Shown here piece after piece: positions 32,024 through 43,855 of a stretch of 64,000 bases of DNA (position 1 is the first letter of the stretch; each line of letters starts with the position of its first letter). A program made the position numbers and the translations under genes. This DNA comes from Corylus avellana (Eukaryota; Streptophyta; Magnoliopsida; Fagales; Betulaceae): assembly GCF_901000735.1 (NCBI RefSeq), contig NC_081543.1, forward strand, positions 36,328,590 through 36,392,589, read 5' to 3'. Below the pieces are notes generated by a model. That model was not told the origin of the DNA and did no database searches. It was given only the letters and a program-made list of their open reading frames with translations.

Positions 32024-33034
32024 GCCACTTTAAGCATTTGCTTTGTAATGGAAGTTGGGGGGTTGGGTCACATGAAATGATGAAATGATGGTGAAGATGA
32101 TGGAGGGACCCTTTTCCAAAACAGCTTTTTCCTTAACGTTCATCATCAGCCACAGTATAAAAAAGACTAACACTGCACTGCCTTTTCTGTTAATCAAATT
32201 TAATTAGGTCATACTATACATGGGTGTCTATGTTTTGTACTAAAAAAATCAATTTGGGCCCATTTTTTGACATGCGTGGTCGGCCATGGTCTGATTATAT
32301 ATATATAAAGCATGTTATTAGTGGAATTCAAAGGTCCAATTATCACATGAAGTGGATTATCTAAAGCTCTTCAATTTGGTGTATATACGTACCCTACTCA
32401 CTTTGTTAGGTTTGCGCTTTGGAATCTCTCCTCTTTTTTCTTTTTCTTTTTTCTATTAAATTAGTTGTCGTCCGCTCAAAAGAGGTATATAATGATTTCA
32501 TTGTTCAAAAATTAAAAATAAATAAATACTATGATATTTGTAAAGTTAATATTGTAAAATAAAAATATAATGCGTAACATTACTCTACTATTCTTTTATT
32601 TGTTTCAAATAGAATAGATACAAAAACTGTTGGATTTAGAAAAGTTGATGGTCGCTCGAAATTGTGTTTAAAAATGTAATTTTAGCCTGCTAAATTATCT
32701 GGCAAAGATAATTAAGGATGCTTCAAGCCTTAAACCAGTATTTTTATTTATTTTTTATTTTTTTTTCAAATGTTAACCAATATCTTTTTATTTTATTTTA
32801 TTTTTTTGACATGTTTTTATGTAGAGAAGTGCTGAAGTTTCAAGAATGGGTACAAAACTAGACTAGTAATACGAGTAATGTACCAGAACAACAACTTCAA
32901 AGTGTTTGTGATTTTAAAACGCACAAGTTAAAAAGATAGAGACTTTAAACGTGCATATTGAAAACACAATTTTGAAAAATATAATTAAGTGTTTAATAAA
33001 ATTGCAGTTCACTTTTAAAATCGTATTACCTAAA
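31650..33034. repeat. Segmental duplication, copy 1 (partner 58030-59376)
   Basis: Both copies share AGAAATGCTTC at the left, GATGGAGGGACCCTTTTC, TTTTTTGACATGCGTGGTCG and AATCGTATTACCTAAA at the right end. Here the block abuts the CC relic at 33035. An (AT)n run lies at about 31988-32020. Confidence 0.8.
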
Positions 33035-33130
33035 AGTGGTGGGTGGGGTGATGTGGTGGTAGCAACTGGCCGGGTTCTCTATAGCTCTATCTATTCAAAG
33101 TTCAAGAACAGTGTCAAATTCCAATCAAAC
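33035..33130 (+). pseudogene. CC-domain relic of a CNL gene, left half
   Basis: It encodes VVVATGRVLYSSIYSKFKN, then SVKFQSN, the N-terminal coiled-coil start of this CNL family without its ATG. It is interrupted after CAAAC by the inverted-repeat retroelement. The continuation at 36637-36785 encodes the next coiled-coil segment. Confidence 0.85.
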
Positions 33131-33450
33131 TATTAGAATATATGGAAAATATATTATATTTTTCATATATTCCATAATTATGCTGATATTGAAATATTCT
33201 CTATTTATGGGTTAATTGTAATCATATATTGAGATTGTAATCAAATCAAGGAGATTTGATTACTAAACTTGTATTTAGACATTACCCTATAAATAGGGAC
33301 CTTTGTATTGTAGACAAAAAAAGTTAATAAGCACAATGTAGCCTTTAGGGGTATTCCGAGTGGTGGACGTAGGTGTCTAACACCGAACCACCCGTAAAGT
33401 TCTTTATGTTCATTCTCTATATTGCTTCCGCTATAATTCCCACATCATCA
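33131..33450 (+). repeat. Outer left LTR of the palindromic element
   Basis: It runs from TATTAGAATATATGG to CCACATCATCA-like sequence and may extend ~9 bp to TTATTTCA. The TATA-like box is near 33290. It is followed by primer-site-like TTGGTATCA. Confidence 0.78.
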
Positions 33451-34089
33451 TTATTTCAACTTGGTATCAAAACCATTGCATGATCCAATGGTATGTGTAT
33501 TTCTTTTTGGTATTTCTTTTTCTTCAATCTATTGTTTTGTTTCTTGAAAAAAAGAAAAAACAATTACTCTCACGCACGTTGAGAAGGGCGAACAGCGGCA
33601 CAATAAGTCATCACCGGAGACGACCAGATCGACTTCCTTCGGCAGCTTGCCAGATCGTCTTCCTCCGACCACATCTCCATCAGCGCCGATCGCTGCTGCC
33701 ACAAGACCTCAACCCCGAGGCGCCGGTTTGCCATCGCCTCTGCCGGACTCACCTTGCTGCACCTTCCTAGCCGTCCACGGCCCAGCTCATCTCTCCGGAG
33801 TGGTGGTCTCTCGCTCATGCCCAAACTGCCAGATCTGTCGGCGCCTACATCACCGATCCTGGCCCACGATGCCCACAAGCCATCGCACCAGCCCACAGCC
33901 AGCCGAGCCTCGTGACGACCACAGAGAGAAAAGAAGAAAAAAAAATTGCTGCGTGTGGCGTGGAATGAGGAGAGAGAAAAGGAAGAAAAGAAAAAGAAAA
34001 AGAAAAAAAAAATTATTGCATGTGGTGTGGAGTGAGGAGAGAGAAAAGAAAGAAAAGAAAAGGAAGAAAAGAGACGGTGAAAAAAAAAA

Positions 34090-34410
34090 TGATGATGTGG
34101 AAATTATAGCGGAAGCAATATAGAGAATGAACATAAAGAACTTTACGGGTGGTTCGGTGTTAGACACCTACATCCACCACTCGGAATACCCCTAAAGGCT
34201 ACATTGTGCTTATTAACTTTTTTTTGTCTACAATACAAAGGTCCTTATTTATAGGGTAATGTCTAAATACAAGTTTAATAATCAAATCTCCTTGATTTGA
34301 TTACAATCTCAATATATGATTACAATTAACCCATAAATAGAGAATATTTCAATATCAGCATAATTATGGAATATATGGAAAATATAATATATTTTCCATA
34401 TATTCTAATA
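34090..34410 (-). repeat. Inner left LTR, inverted
   Basis: Reverse complement of the LTR. It lacks the ~9 bp after CATCATCA and is joined to an A-run. The purine tract is at 34411-34424 on the minus strand. Confidence 0.8.
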
Positions 34411-34786
34411 TCCCCCCTCAAACTCAAGGTGGAATATTCTGGAACCCTGAGTTTGAAATCCGAAACAATGATGACGGCGGTGGTGGAGGTGGGAAACGGG
34501 CCGTAGATGATGACGACTGCCGGAGGAGATAGAGGCTGGCGGGCAGCCAGCGACGGCGGCAGGTGGCTGGTGAATGAAGATTCAAAAGGGGCCGACAACG
34601 GGCCAGGGCTGACAATGAGCCTAAAATAAATGGGGCCAACAACAGGCCAGGGCTGACTATGAGCCAAAAATAAAAAGGGGCCGACTACGGGCCAGGGCTG
34701 ATTATGAGCCAAAGATAAAAAGGGCCGACTTGGGCCAAAAATTAAAAAGGGCCAACTTGGGCCAAAAATAAAAGGAAAAATCAACC

Positions 34787-34976
34787 CACTTGGGCGGTTA
34801 TCAGATCGGTGCACCGAACCTGACCGGCGCGTGACGCGCGTGATGTAGTCCACTTGGACTGCTTCTTCTTCTTCTTCTTCTTTTTTTTTTTTTTTCTTTT
34901 TTCTTTTTTTTTCACCTTCTCTTTTCTTCCTTTTCTTTTCTTTCTTTTCTCTCTCCNNNNNNNNNNNNNNNNNNNN
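34787..34976. other. Spacer of the palindrome, with 20-N gap at 34957-34976
   Basis: It includes CTGACCGGCGCGTGACGCGCGT and a long pyrimidine-rich run, then the gap. It has no mirror copy on the right side, so the loop is asymmetric or the gap hides it. Confidence 0.8.
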
Positions 34977-35352
34977 GGTTGATTTTTCCTTTTATTTTTG
35001 GCCCAAGTTGGCCCTTTTTAATTTTTGGCCCAAGTCGGCCCTTTTTATCTTTGGCTCATAATCAGCCCTGGCCCGTAGTCGGCCCCTTTTTATTTTTGGC
35101 TCATAGTCAGCCCTGGCCTGTTGTTGGCCCCATTTATTTTAGGCTCATTGTCAGCCCTGGCCCGTTGTCGGCCCCTTTTGAATCTTCATTCACCAGCCAC
35201 CTGCCGCCGTCGCTGGCTGCCCGCCAGCCTCTATCTCCTCCGGCAGTCGTCATCATCTACGGCCCGTTTCCCACCTCCACCACCGCCGTCATCATTGTTT
35301 CGGATTTCAAACTCAGGGTTCCAGAATATTCCACCTTGAGTTTGAGGGGGGA

Positions 35353-35673
35353 TATTAGAATATATGGAAAATATATTATATTTTCCATATATTCCATAAT
35401 TATGCTGATATTGAAATATTCTCTATTTATGGGTTAATTGTAATCATATATTGAGATTGTAATCAAATCAAGGAGATTTGATTATTAAACTTGTATTTAG
35501 ACATTACCCTATAAATAAGGACCTTTGTATTGTAGACAAAAAAAAGTTAATAAGCACAATGTAGCCTTTAGGGGTATTCCGAGTGGTGGATGTAGGTGTC
35601 TAACACCGAACCACCCGTAAAGTTCTTTATGTTCATTCTCTATATTGCTTCCGCTATAATTTCCACATCATCA
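35353..35673 (+). repeat. Inner right LTR, plus orientation
   Basis: Mirror of 34090-34410, sharing its private variants (CCTATAAATAAGG; GTGGTGGATGTAGG) against the outer pair (ATAAATAG; GTGGTGGACGTAGG). Confidence 0.8.
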
Positions 35674-36311
35674 TTTTTTTTTTCACCGTCTCTTTTCTTC
35701 CTTTTCTTTTCTTTCTTTTCTCTCTCCTCACTCCACACCACATGCAATAATTTTTTTCTTTTTCTTTTTCTTTTCTTCCTTTTCTCTCTCCTCATTCCAC
35801 GCCACACGCAGCAATTTTTTTTTTTTTTCTTTTCTCTCAGTGGTCGTCACGAGGCTCGGCTGGCTGTGGGCTGGTGCGATGGCTTGTGGGCATCGTGGGC
35901 CAAGATCGGCGATGGAGGCGCCGACAGATCTGGCGGTTTGGGCATGAGCGAGAGACCACCACTCCGGAGAGATGAGCTGGGCCGTGGACGGCTAGGAAGG
36001 TGCAGCAAGGTGAGTCCGGCAGAGGCGATGGCAAACCGGCGCCTCGGGGTTGAGGTCTTGTGGCAGCAGCGATCGGCGCTGATGGAGATGTGGTCGGAGG
36101 AAGACGATCTGGCAAGCTGCCGAAGGAAGACGATCTGGTCGTCTCCGGTGATGACTTATTGTGCCGCTGTTCGCCCTTCTCAACGTGCGTGAGAGTAATT
36201 GTTTTTTCTTTTTTTCAAGAAACAAAACAATAGATTGAAGAAAAAGAAATACCAAAAAGAAATACACATACCATTGGATCATGCAATGGTTTTGATACCA
36301 AGTTGAAATAA

Positions 36312-36631
36312 TGATGATTTGGGAATTATAGCGGAAGCAATATAGAGAATGAACATAAAGAACTTTACGGGTGGTTCGGTGTTAGACACCTACGTCCACC
36401 ACTCGGAATACCCCTAAAGGCTACATTGTGCTTATTAACTTTTTTTGTCTACAATACAAAGGTCTCTATTTATAGGGTAATGTCTAAATACAAGTTTAGT
36501 AATCAAATCTCCTTGATTTGATTACAATCTCAATATATGATTACAATTAACCCATAAATAAAGAATATTTCAATATCAGCATAATTATGAAATATATGAA
36601 AAATATAATATATTTTCCATATATTCTAATA
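36312..36631 (-). repeat. Outer right LTR, inverted
   Basis: Mirror of 33131-33450, ending TATTCTAATA before CAAAC. It shares the outer-pair GTGGTGGACGTAGG variant on its reverse strand. Confidence 0.78.
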
Positions 36632-36636
36632 CAAAC

Positions 36637-36785
36637 CTCGATGTTTAGAGAAAGGAAATGGAAGGCCTCCTTACTCTAAAAGACATAGTCAAAAATGAAA
36701 CGGAATTAGCCGAACAAGAAGAAAAAGTAGTGAGAACTCAAGTCAATCAGATTGAAGCGGTAAAGCTCTCTCAACTGTCGAGGGG
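36637..36785 (+). pseudogene. CC-domain relic of a CNL gene, right half
   Basis: It continues the relic interrupted at 33130 (CTCGATGTTT..., EMEGLLTLKD-like, ELAEQEEKVVRTQVNQI, then AVKLSQLS). It closely follows the copy at 27183-30200 but has an in-frame TAG (GATGTTTAGAG, 36644 on) and lacks ~42 bp (the EWLKKVEEL part) after ACTCAAGTCAA. It stops at CTGTCGAGG; no NB-ARC follows. Confidence 0.85.
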
Positions 36786-39326
36786 TGCAAAACTCAAGGA
36801 CAGTTGAGTATTCAATTTTTTTTTACCTATAATCCTTTTTACGTATTCAATTTTTTTTTTTTTTTTAATGTGCTCAGAGTGGTGCAAACCTCGATTCCTT
36901 TTTTTCTTTTTTCTTTTTTTTTTTTTTGTTTTAAATCGTAGATTTTTAAATTATGTATTTTATACTTTCTTTTTTATTTTTTTATTTTTTGAACTATCAA
37001 AACGTTTAGAAAATGTTATCAATTAAAAATGTAGTATATTATAAAAATAATCAAAAAGAATTTTTCCTCTAAAGGTTTTTCTTTTCACTTTTATAAATAC
37101 ATTCCTTCATAAAAATAAAAAACAATTTTGAACTCATCTTACAACATAAAAAATTAAAACATAATGTAAATATATTGAATTCTCCACTATAACATACACC
37201 GATTTGCATGCAAAAGCACTGTACCTCAGCCCACACGGCCACTGCCACACCCACACACATGCATGGATTACTCGAAACTTCAAATGTTGTTATTTTCTGG
37301 AGATCTAGATTTACAGCTGCGTCATAGAAAGGAATGGAGTAAAGTTAATTAAGAGGGTAGCTTTCAGTATATTAAGCAACGATCACCAACTCTAGCGGCT
37401 TTCTCTGTAGGTGAAAGAATGGGAAAGGCCGTGGCATTTTCGTTATATTTGTTCAATCATGCATGTTTGGTCAAATAACTTTTTATAAAGCGTCTTAGCC
37501 AAATGGAAAAGGAGACTAGTACACGACTTGATTGATTGAGGTCGGGGACCCGGATATATTTTACAATATTTTAAATTAAAAAAAGAAAAAAAGAAAAATC
37601 ACTACTCATGTTTATATGGTCCCAAACAAAAATAGTTACTTTCCTCTCATTTTCTTAAGGGTTTCTAAAGTTTATCCTCGGCCTCCATCTCTCTCGCTGG
37701 CGATCGGCTCTACCATAGTTCCTCCCTGATATCAAGAGCAAGAGGTACTCGATCGGCACTTTGATATATATATTTTTTGTTTGATTTTGTTTGACTTTCT
37801 GCTGAGCTTTTGTTCATAGTTTTCGGTTTTCCTTTATTTGGGTTTTGTTCATATTTTGTTCAAATCTGATATTGTATATATTTGGATCGTAGTTTAAAAC
37901 GCTTTGAAAGTAAGTTTATAAACTTTATAGTGCAGCTGCTGATATTAGTTTATAGTGTTTAGTACAAAACTTTGACCCAATCAACACCCAACATCACCGG
38001 TGTAATGTTAGAAAGAGACTCTTATCTTCCTTGATATTCCTTGTTTTAATTTTCATGTAAAGTAAAGTCCACTTACTGCTTTAAACTGCGATCTTATTGA
38101 TAATGTCTCACAAACTTTCAATTATAACAATATTTTTCAAACTATCAAAACATTATCAATGTTCTCCATTGGCGAAATTATCATTTTAAAATAAAAATTA
38201 AAAATACTAATTTTTTTTTTTTTTTAAAAAAAAATCCTTTTTATAAGAAAAAGATTAAAAAAAATTTGATTTTTTTATAAAGATAATTTTTTTAAATAAA
38301 AATTTTCGTTTAAAAAATATAAAAATTTTCTTTTTAAAAAAAATAAATCATTTTTTATTTTTTTAATTAAAATTTTCGTTTTAAAAAACTAAAAACTTTT
38401 TTTTTCCAAACTTATAGGAATATTTTTGTCTAATTTTGAAATTTATAAGGGTATTTTTGTCTTTTTGGTAGCCTTGGGAAGACATTAATAATGTTTTGGT
38501 AATTTGGAAGCTAGAGATATTTTAATTGAAAGTTTAGAGGGATATTGTCAAGACTCAATTGGGTAGAAGTTTGAGGGAGGTACTTCACCCAATTTTTTTA
38601 TTTCCCTTTCTTCTTCCATGATTTGAATAAAATAAAAAAGCAAAGCCAAAAAAAATATATTAAAATTATTTTAATAAAATATATTTTTTGTTCCAAAAAA
38701 AAAAGTAATAATTTTTTATTTTTAGATTTTAATTTTTGAAAAAACTTTTTAAAATGTTAATGTAGATTAACGAGCGTTATTAAATTGGACGAAAACACAA
38801 GGAAGAAGTTATTTTATTTTGTTTTTGGTAAGAAGGAAGACTTTTTGCCCGCAAAATTGCAGGGCTAACATACATACTGTGCTGTGAGAAGTATTTTTCA
38901 TGCACAATATAATAACTTTAACTTGTTTACATGTAAACAAGTTAAGAATTCATAAATTAATGACTTTTTTTTTTTAAGTTAATAAAAAGAGAAGTTCATT
39001 TTTCACGGACAAGAATCATCTCCAGTTCAAAATGGACCAGAGATAATCCAGTTGATGGCCGAGATCTCCCTAGAGAGATCCTAAGGCCATCAATAAGACA
39101 TTTGTCCCATTAAAAAATAAAATAATAAATTATTATTTTACTTTTAAAAATAATTTAAAAACAAATATTTAAAATATAAGAAGTGGCTAGCCACCCCATC
39201 TTGGCCATAGGGGTGGCCGGCCACCACATTGTGACATGGGGATGGTTCGGCCACTCCCAAGGGCTAAAAAGAGAAGAAAAAAATGAATGGGTTTGAACCA
39301 CCCCAAGGGCCGCGAAGCCACCGCCA
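36786..39326. other. Intergenic, mostly segmental-duplication copy 2, no gene
   Basis: About 36934-38762 is the partner of 24713-26622, including a promoter/leader copy (37350-37745, donor GAG|GTACTC). About 38980-39326 is a repeat with AAAATGGACCAGAGA and GGCCGGCCACC-rich stretches, related to a unit at 42390-42590. No coding region is supported. Confidence 0.6.
37350..37745 (+). promoter_or_regulatory. Orphan copy of the CNL promoter and leader exon
   Basis: It has the same conserved stretches as 25139-25580 (GGCCGTGGCATTTTCG, TCTCTCGCTGGCGATCGGC, ATCAAGAG|GTACTCG). No CNL coding region follows closely. Confidence 0.4.
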
Positions 39327-39426
39327 NNNNNNNNNNNNNNNNNNNNNNNNNNNNNNNNNNNNNNNNNNNNNNNNNNNNNNNNNNNNNNNNNNNNNNNNNN
39401 NNNNNNNNNNNNNNNNNNNNNNNNNN
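39327..39426. other. Assembly gap (100 N)
   Basis: A standard-length gap. Directly after it a leader-exon donor copy resumes (GTACTCGATCGGCACC). Confidence 0.99.
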
Positions 39427-41289
39427 GTACTCGATCGGCACCTTCCTATATATATTTTTTGTTTGGTTTTCTGCTGAGCTTTTGTTCATGCTTTTTTTGG
39501 GCCCTTTGCAAACACAGCCTATAGTTATTGTGCTCTCATTTTCTTAAAGGTTTCTCAATTTATCCTCGGCCTCCATCTCTCTCGTTGACGATCGGCTCTA
39601 CCACAGTCCCCCCCCTGATATCAAGAGGTACTCGATCGGCACCTTCATATATATATTTTTTGTTTGATTTTGTTTGACTTTCTGGTGAGCTTTTCTTCAT
39701 AGTTTTCTGGTTTTCCTTTATTTGGGTTTTGTGTTCATATTTTGTTCGGATCTGATATTGTATTTGGTTGCTTAGAAAAGTGAGGAAGATAAACAAATAT
39801 TTTGGATGTTATGTTTTATTTTTAGTTTTTGGTTTGATGAAAGCTAAGTTTGGATCTTAGTTTAAGACGCTTTGAAAGTTAATTAGTTTATAAACTGTAT
39901 AGTGCAGCTGCTGTCTGCTGATATTAGTTTATAGTGTTTAGTTTAAAACTTTGACCCAATCAACACCCAACATCACCGATTAAGTAGAGGCGGTGGCGTA
40001 ATCTTAGAAAGAGGACTCTTATCCTCCTTGATATTTCTTGTTTTAATTTTCATGTAATTTTTTAGGGTAAAATCTACATAATCCCCTTAAACTACCACCT
40101 AATTAATAATATCCTCTCAAATTTTCAATTATGACAATTTCTCTCCAAACTACCAAAATATTGTTAGTGTTTGCCCAATGACAAAACTACCCTTAGTAAA
40201 ATAAAAATAAAAAATACTACAAAATTAAAAAACTCATTTTTATAAGAAAAAAATTAAAAAATTTCGATTTTTTTTATAAAGATTGAATATTTTTTTTTTA
40301 AAAAATGTTTTAATTCCTTCTTGTCCTTGTAAATTGGAAGCCTATGCTTTCCACTTCCTTGTATAAATATAAATTGCACCTTTAAACTAAATAGAAGAGC
40401 TCCTAATTGCATTAAACTAGGTGATATTCAGTAAATATATGCATATGCTTTCCAGTTTTTGTGTGAGTGAGGTGTTCAATATTAATGTTGTTGTTGTTGC
40501 TGTTGTCTCTCTTTTTTGCCTTTCAGTAAATATACACCTGCACTTTACATGGAATGCTATTTTTTCAAATTCGTTGGTGGTATCAGCTCCTTGTAAGAAT
40601 ATCATATCATATCATATCCTCTTCTTCTTGCATTCGTTGGCTTCTACTAAAGACAGGCAACTGCAGACAAAGAAAATGCTTCCCTATTCTTGATTTCAGT
40701 AAATCCACTAAGTTGTATACAAAAACGTTTAGAACAAGTTGAAGTAGAAATAACATGAATGGAAGAAAGGTTATTGAAACTTGGGCAATCAGCATTGCAG
40801 GAAGTTGTAGTTATAGCCAACTCACTCTTGCATATTATTAAATCACCACTTTTCTTAAAGGCTTAAGCCGATAAGAAGAAGTAAATTTAATCATTTATTA
40901 AGTGATTTAACGCGTGGTACTAGAAGTATACAGTGTTTCAAATACAATATTCAGTATATTTCCTTGTACTCAGCAACCAATTCTGGACAGAACATGATCT
41001 AGGTAGTTAAAATGACAAATATACCCAAGTTAGAAAGAGTTTATGCAAAAATCCAATATATAGAGGAATAATCAAGTGCAGTTGGGCAATGAATTTATCA
41101 ATCTAAACAAATAAACAGGAAACATGGCATAAATTAATAACTAAACATAACTGCAGAATTCATAAATTAATAACTCATATATAGAGAAGTCCATTTTCCA
41201 CACGCGAATGTAAAATGAGCAACTTCCTGGCAAACCTATGCCGCGTTGCATCATAATATAATAAAAAAGATGAGAAACTTCTTGGCAAC
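39427..41289. other. Intergenic repeats of CNL flanks, no gene
   Basis: About 39505-39830 is a leader/intron-start copy (donor at 39628, CAAGAG|GTACTCG). About 40450-41100 repeats the 3' flank of the gene at 1-2271, without an LRR body before it, so it marks a lost CNL copy. A/T homopolymers fill the rest. Confidence 0.55.
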
Positions 41290-41443
41290 TCTGCTTTCTT
41301 TTCAGGTGAAAGAATGGGAAAGGCCGTGGCATTTTCGTTATATTTGTTCAATCATGTTTCGTTGAAATAACTTTTTATAAATCGTCTTAGACAAATGGAA
41401 CAAGAGACTAGTACAAGACTAGATTGGTTGAGGTTGGGGGACC

Positions 41444-41495
<52 letters not shown>

Positions 41496-41770
41496 CCCAA
41501 ACCAATGTATGTAAATAGATAATGCACGTGCTCTCATTTTCTTAAAGGTTTATATATATATGGCCCCAAACCAATGAATGTAAATAGATAATGCATGTGC
41601 TCTCATTTTCTTAAAGGTTTCTCAATTTTCTCCTCTACCTCCATCTCTCTCGTTGCCGATCCAGAGTCCCCCCTGATATCAAGAGGTATTACTCGATCTC
41701 AATTTTCTCCTCTGCCTCCATCTCTCTCGTTGCCGATCCAGAGTCCCCCTGATCTCAAGAGGTACTACTC
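41290..41770 (+). promoter_or_regulatory. Candidate promoter and leader exon of the intact CNL at 44168, internally duplicated
   Basis: It has the conserved GGCCGTGGCATTTTCG stretch, a long TA microsatellite (about 41451-41491), then two copies of TGGCCCCAAACCAATG...GTGCTCTCATTTTCTTA (from about 41491 and 41560). Two copies of the leader exon follow (CTCTCTCGTTGCCGATCCAG), with donors AAGAG|GTATTACTCG at 41686 and AAGAG|GTACTACTCG at 41762. The candidate acceptor before the gene is TTTTTCTGCAG, to 44111. Confidence 0.45.
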
Positions 41771-42019
41771 GATCAGCACCTTGCTTGATATATATATATA
41801 TATTGTTTGATTTTGTTTGATTTTCTAGTGAGCTTTTTGTTCATATTCTGTTCGGATAAGATATTGTATTTGGTTGCGTAGAAAAATGATGAAGATATAT
41901 CAATATTTTGGGTCTTATGTTTTATTTTATAGTTTTTAATTTGAGAAAAGCTAGGTTCTCAAATAAAAAAAATAATAAAAAAATGATAAAAGCTGAGATC
42001 ATGTATAAGCAAAGCCAAT

Positions 42020-43847
42020 TTGGGTTAAATGCTTTTTGTCCCATGTAGTTTATTACTTTATTTTTTCATCTCGGTTTCATTTTGTATTGTAAAACGTAGA
42101 TGATGCCTTGAAAATTGCTAAAAACGAAGATGATACTTCCATCCAACTTTCGCTCATAAATTGACAGAAATTCACGTCAATACCTTAAAAAATGACACTA
42201 GTCCTTATACCTCATTTAAAATTTAAAAATATAGAAAATTTAAAAACCAAAATTATTAAAAATATTTTTTTTTAAAAGTAGACAAAAATAAATGGATTGA
42301 GATTTCCTAGAATTCCTTTTAAATTTGAGATTCTCAAATTCATAAATCTTAGCCGTTCGTCTCATCTAAGCGTCTAAAATACGGAGCAGGATCCTCTCTA
42401 GTCCATTTTGGACTGGAGAATATCCAGTTAATTAAAGAGATCATGAGGCCATAAAGAGGATATCTGTTCTATTAATAATATATATATATATATATATATA
42501 TTTTTTTAAAAAAGTTATAAAACAAAATTATAAAAAATTATAAAAAATTAAGGGTGGTTGGCCACCCCAGTTGGGGTTGGGGGTGGCTTCAAATTAAAAT
42601 TAGGGAAATTATATATAAACTCTTTAAGTCAACGCGCTTTTTTAAAAAACTCCCTGTGTATTTTTTTTTTTGGAAATTTAGTCCTTGGGTCACTNNNNNN
42701 NNNNNNNNNNNNNNNNNNNNNNNNNNNNNNNNNNNNNNNNNNNNNNNNNNNNNNNNNNNNNNNNNNNNNNNNNNNNNNNNNNNNNNNNNNNNNNNNNNNN
42801 NNNNNNNNNNNNNNNNNNNNNNNNNNNNNNNNNNNNNNNNNNNNNNNNNNNNNNNNNNNNNNNNNNNNNNNNNNNNNNNNNNNNNNNNNNNNNNNNNNNN
42901 NNNNNNNNNNNNNNNNNNNNNNNNNNNNNNNNNNNNNNNNNNNNNNNNNNNNNNNNNNNNNNNNNNNNNNNNNNNNNNNNNNNNNNNNNNNNNNNNNNNN
43001 NNNNNNNNNNNNNNNNNNNNNNNNNNNNNNNNNNNNNNNNNNNNNNNNNNNNNNNNNNNNNNNNNNNNNNNNNNNNNNNNNNNNNNNNNNNNNNNNNNNN
43101 NNNNNNNNNNNNNNNNNNNNNNNNNNNNNNNNNNNNNNNNNNNNNNNNNNNNNNNNNNNNNNNNNNNNNNNNNNNNNNNNNNNNNNNNNNNNNNNNNNNN
43201 NNNNNNNNNNNNNNNNNNNNNNNNNNNNNNNNNNNNNNNNNNNNNNNNNNNNNNNNNNNNNCCTTCAATTTTTTTTATTTTTTTTTTAAGATTTAATTTT
43301 TTAAAATTAAATTAATAAAAAATTAATATTTTAATCAGATAAAATTGGGAGTTTTAAGTGGACTAACGACAGTTAACAAAAATTGACTGTATGGAGTTTT
43401 CTAGTAGTTTCAAGTGACCCAAGGACTAAATTTCCAAAAAAAATTACCCAAGGAGTTTTTAAAAAAAGTGCGTTGACCTAAGAAGTTTATATATAATTTC
43501 CCTTAAAATTAAGGGAGATTAAAATTATTTTTTTTAATCTAAAATATTGTTTTTTTTTAATTATTTTTTGTATTGGGACATGTATCCTATTTATGGCTCG
43601 AGGATTTCTAAGAAAAAATCTCAGCCATGAACTGGATACTCTCCAGTCCATTATGGACTGGAGAGGATCCTATTCCATTTAATAAGCCATGTTTCCTCAT
43701 TAAAAGCTGAAACATGACTTATTTTATACGATTAGATGAGATTAACGGCTGAAATTTATGAATTTAAGAATCTCAAATTTAAAGGGAATTATAGGAGATC
43801 TCAATCCTAAATAAAGTTAAACCATGAGGTCAAATGTATTTAACCCA
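42020..43847. mobile_element. Large foldback element with a nested foldback
   Basis: Outer inverted ends are TTGGGTTAAATGC...(42020) and ...ATTTAACCCAA (43847), with arms that also match further in (TCAAATTCATAAATCTTAGCC against GGCTGAAATTTATGAATTT). Nested inside is a second inverted pair (about 42603 GGGAAATTATATATAAACTC and 43503 TTTATATATAATTTCCC) that surrounds the gap. It is probably MITE-like non-autonomous DNA transposons. No transposase is seen, but the gap hides 567 bp. Confidence 0.65.
42695..43261. other. Assembly gap (567 N)
   Basis: The run of N is inside the nested foldback. Open frames spanning it are meaningless. Confidence 0.99.
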
Positions 43848-43855
43848 AAAAAATT

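Larger units (their letters stand above)
33131..36631. mobile_element. Palindromic retroelement derivative with four LTRs
   Basis: The insertion is flanked by CAAAC (33126-33130 and 36632-36636). Left arm 33131-34786 and right arm 34977-36631 are near-perfect inverted copies around a ~190-bp spacer with a 20-N gap. In order: LTR in plus orientation (33131-33450), primer-site-like TTGGTATCAAAACC (33461) and a GC-rich internal part; LTR inverted (34090-34410) with its purine tract TTTGAGGGGGGA on the minus strand; spacer; LTR plus (35353-35673); internal inverted; LTR inverted (36312-36631). Both outer ends are therefore the same LTR edge (TATTAGAATATATGG). LTRs have a TATA-like CCTATAAATAGGG. 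No gag or pol is seen. The open frames in the arms are mirror images of each other and are not recognised. Confidence 0.85.

Noticed and set aside
33480..36282. Several matching long open frames on both strands within 33480-36282
   Set aside because: They are mirror copies in the palindromic retroelement arms, with no recognisable domain and GC-rich or purine-rich composition. Open frames in a GC-rich noncoding leader are expected by chance.
33131..36631. Palindrome as a pure sequencing artefact
   Set aside because: A missed-adapter read would continue into the reverse complement of the left flank. Here the right flank is the proper continuation of the CC exon and a 5-bp duplication is present. 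The gap still makes direct read support necessary.
42554..43315. Open frames across the 567-N gap
   Set aside because: They are made almost entirely of unknown bases.
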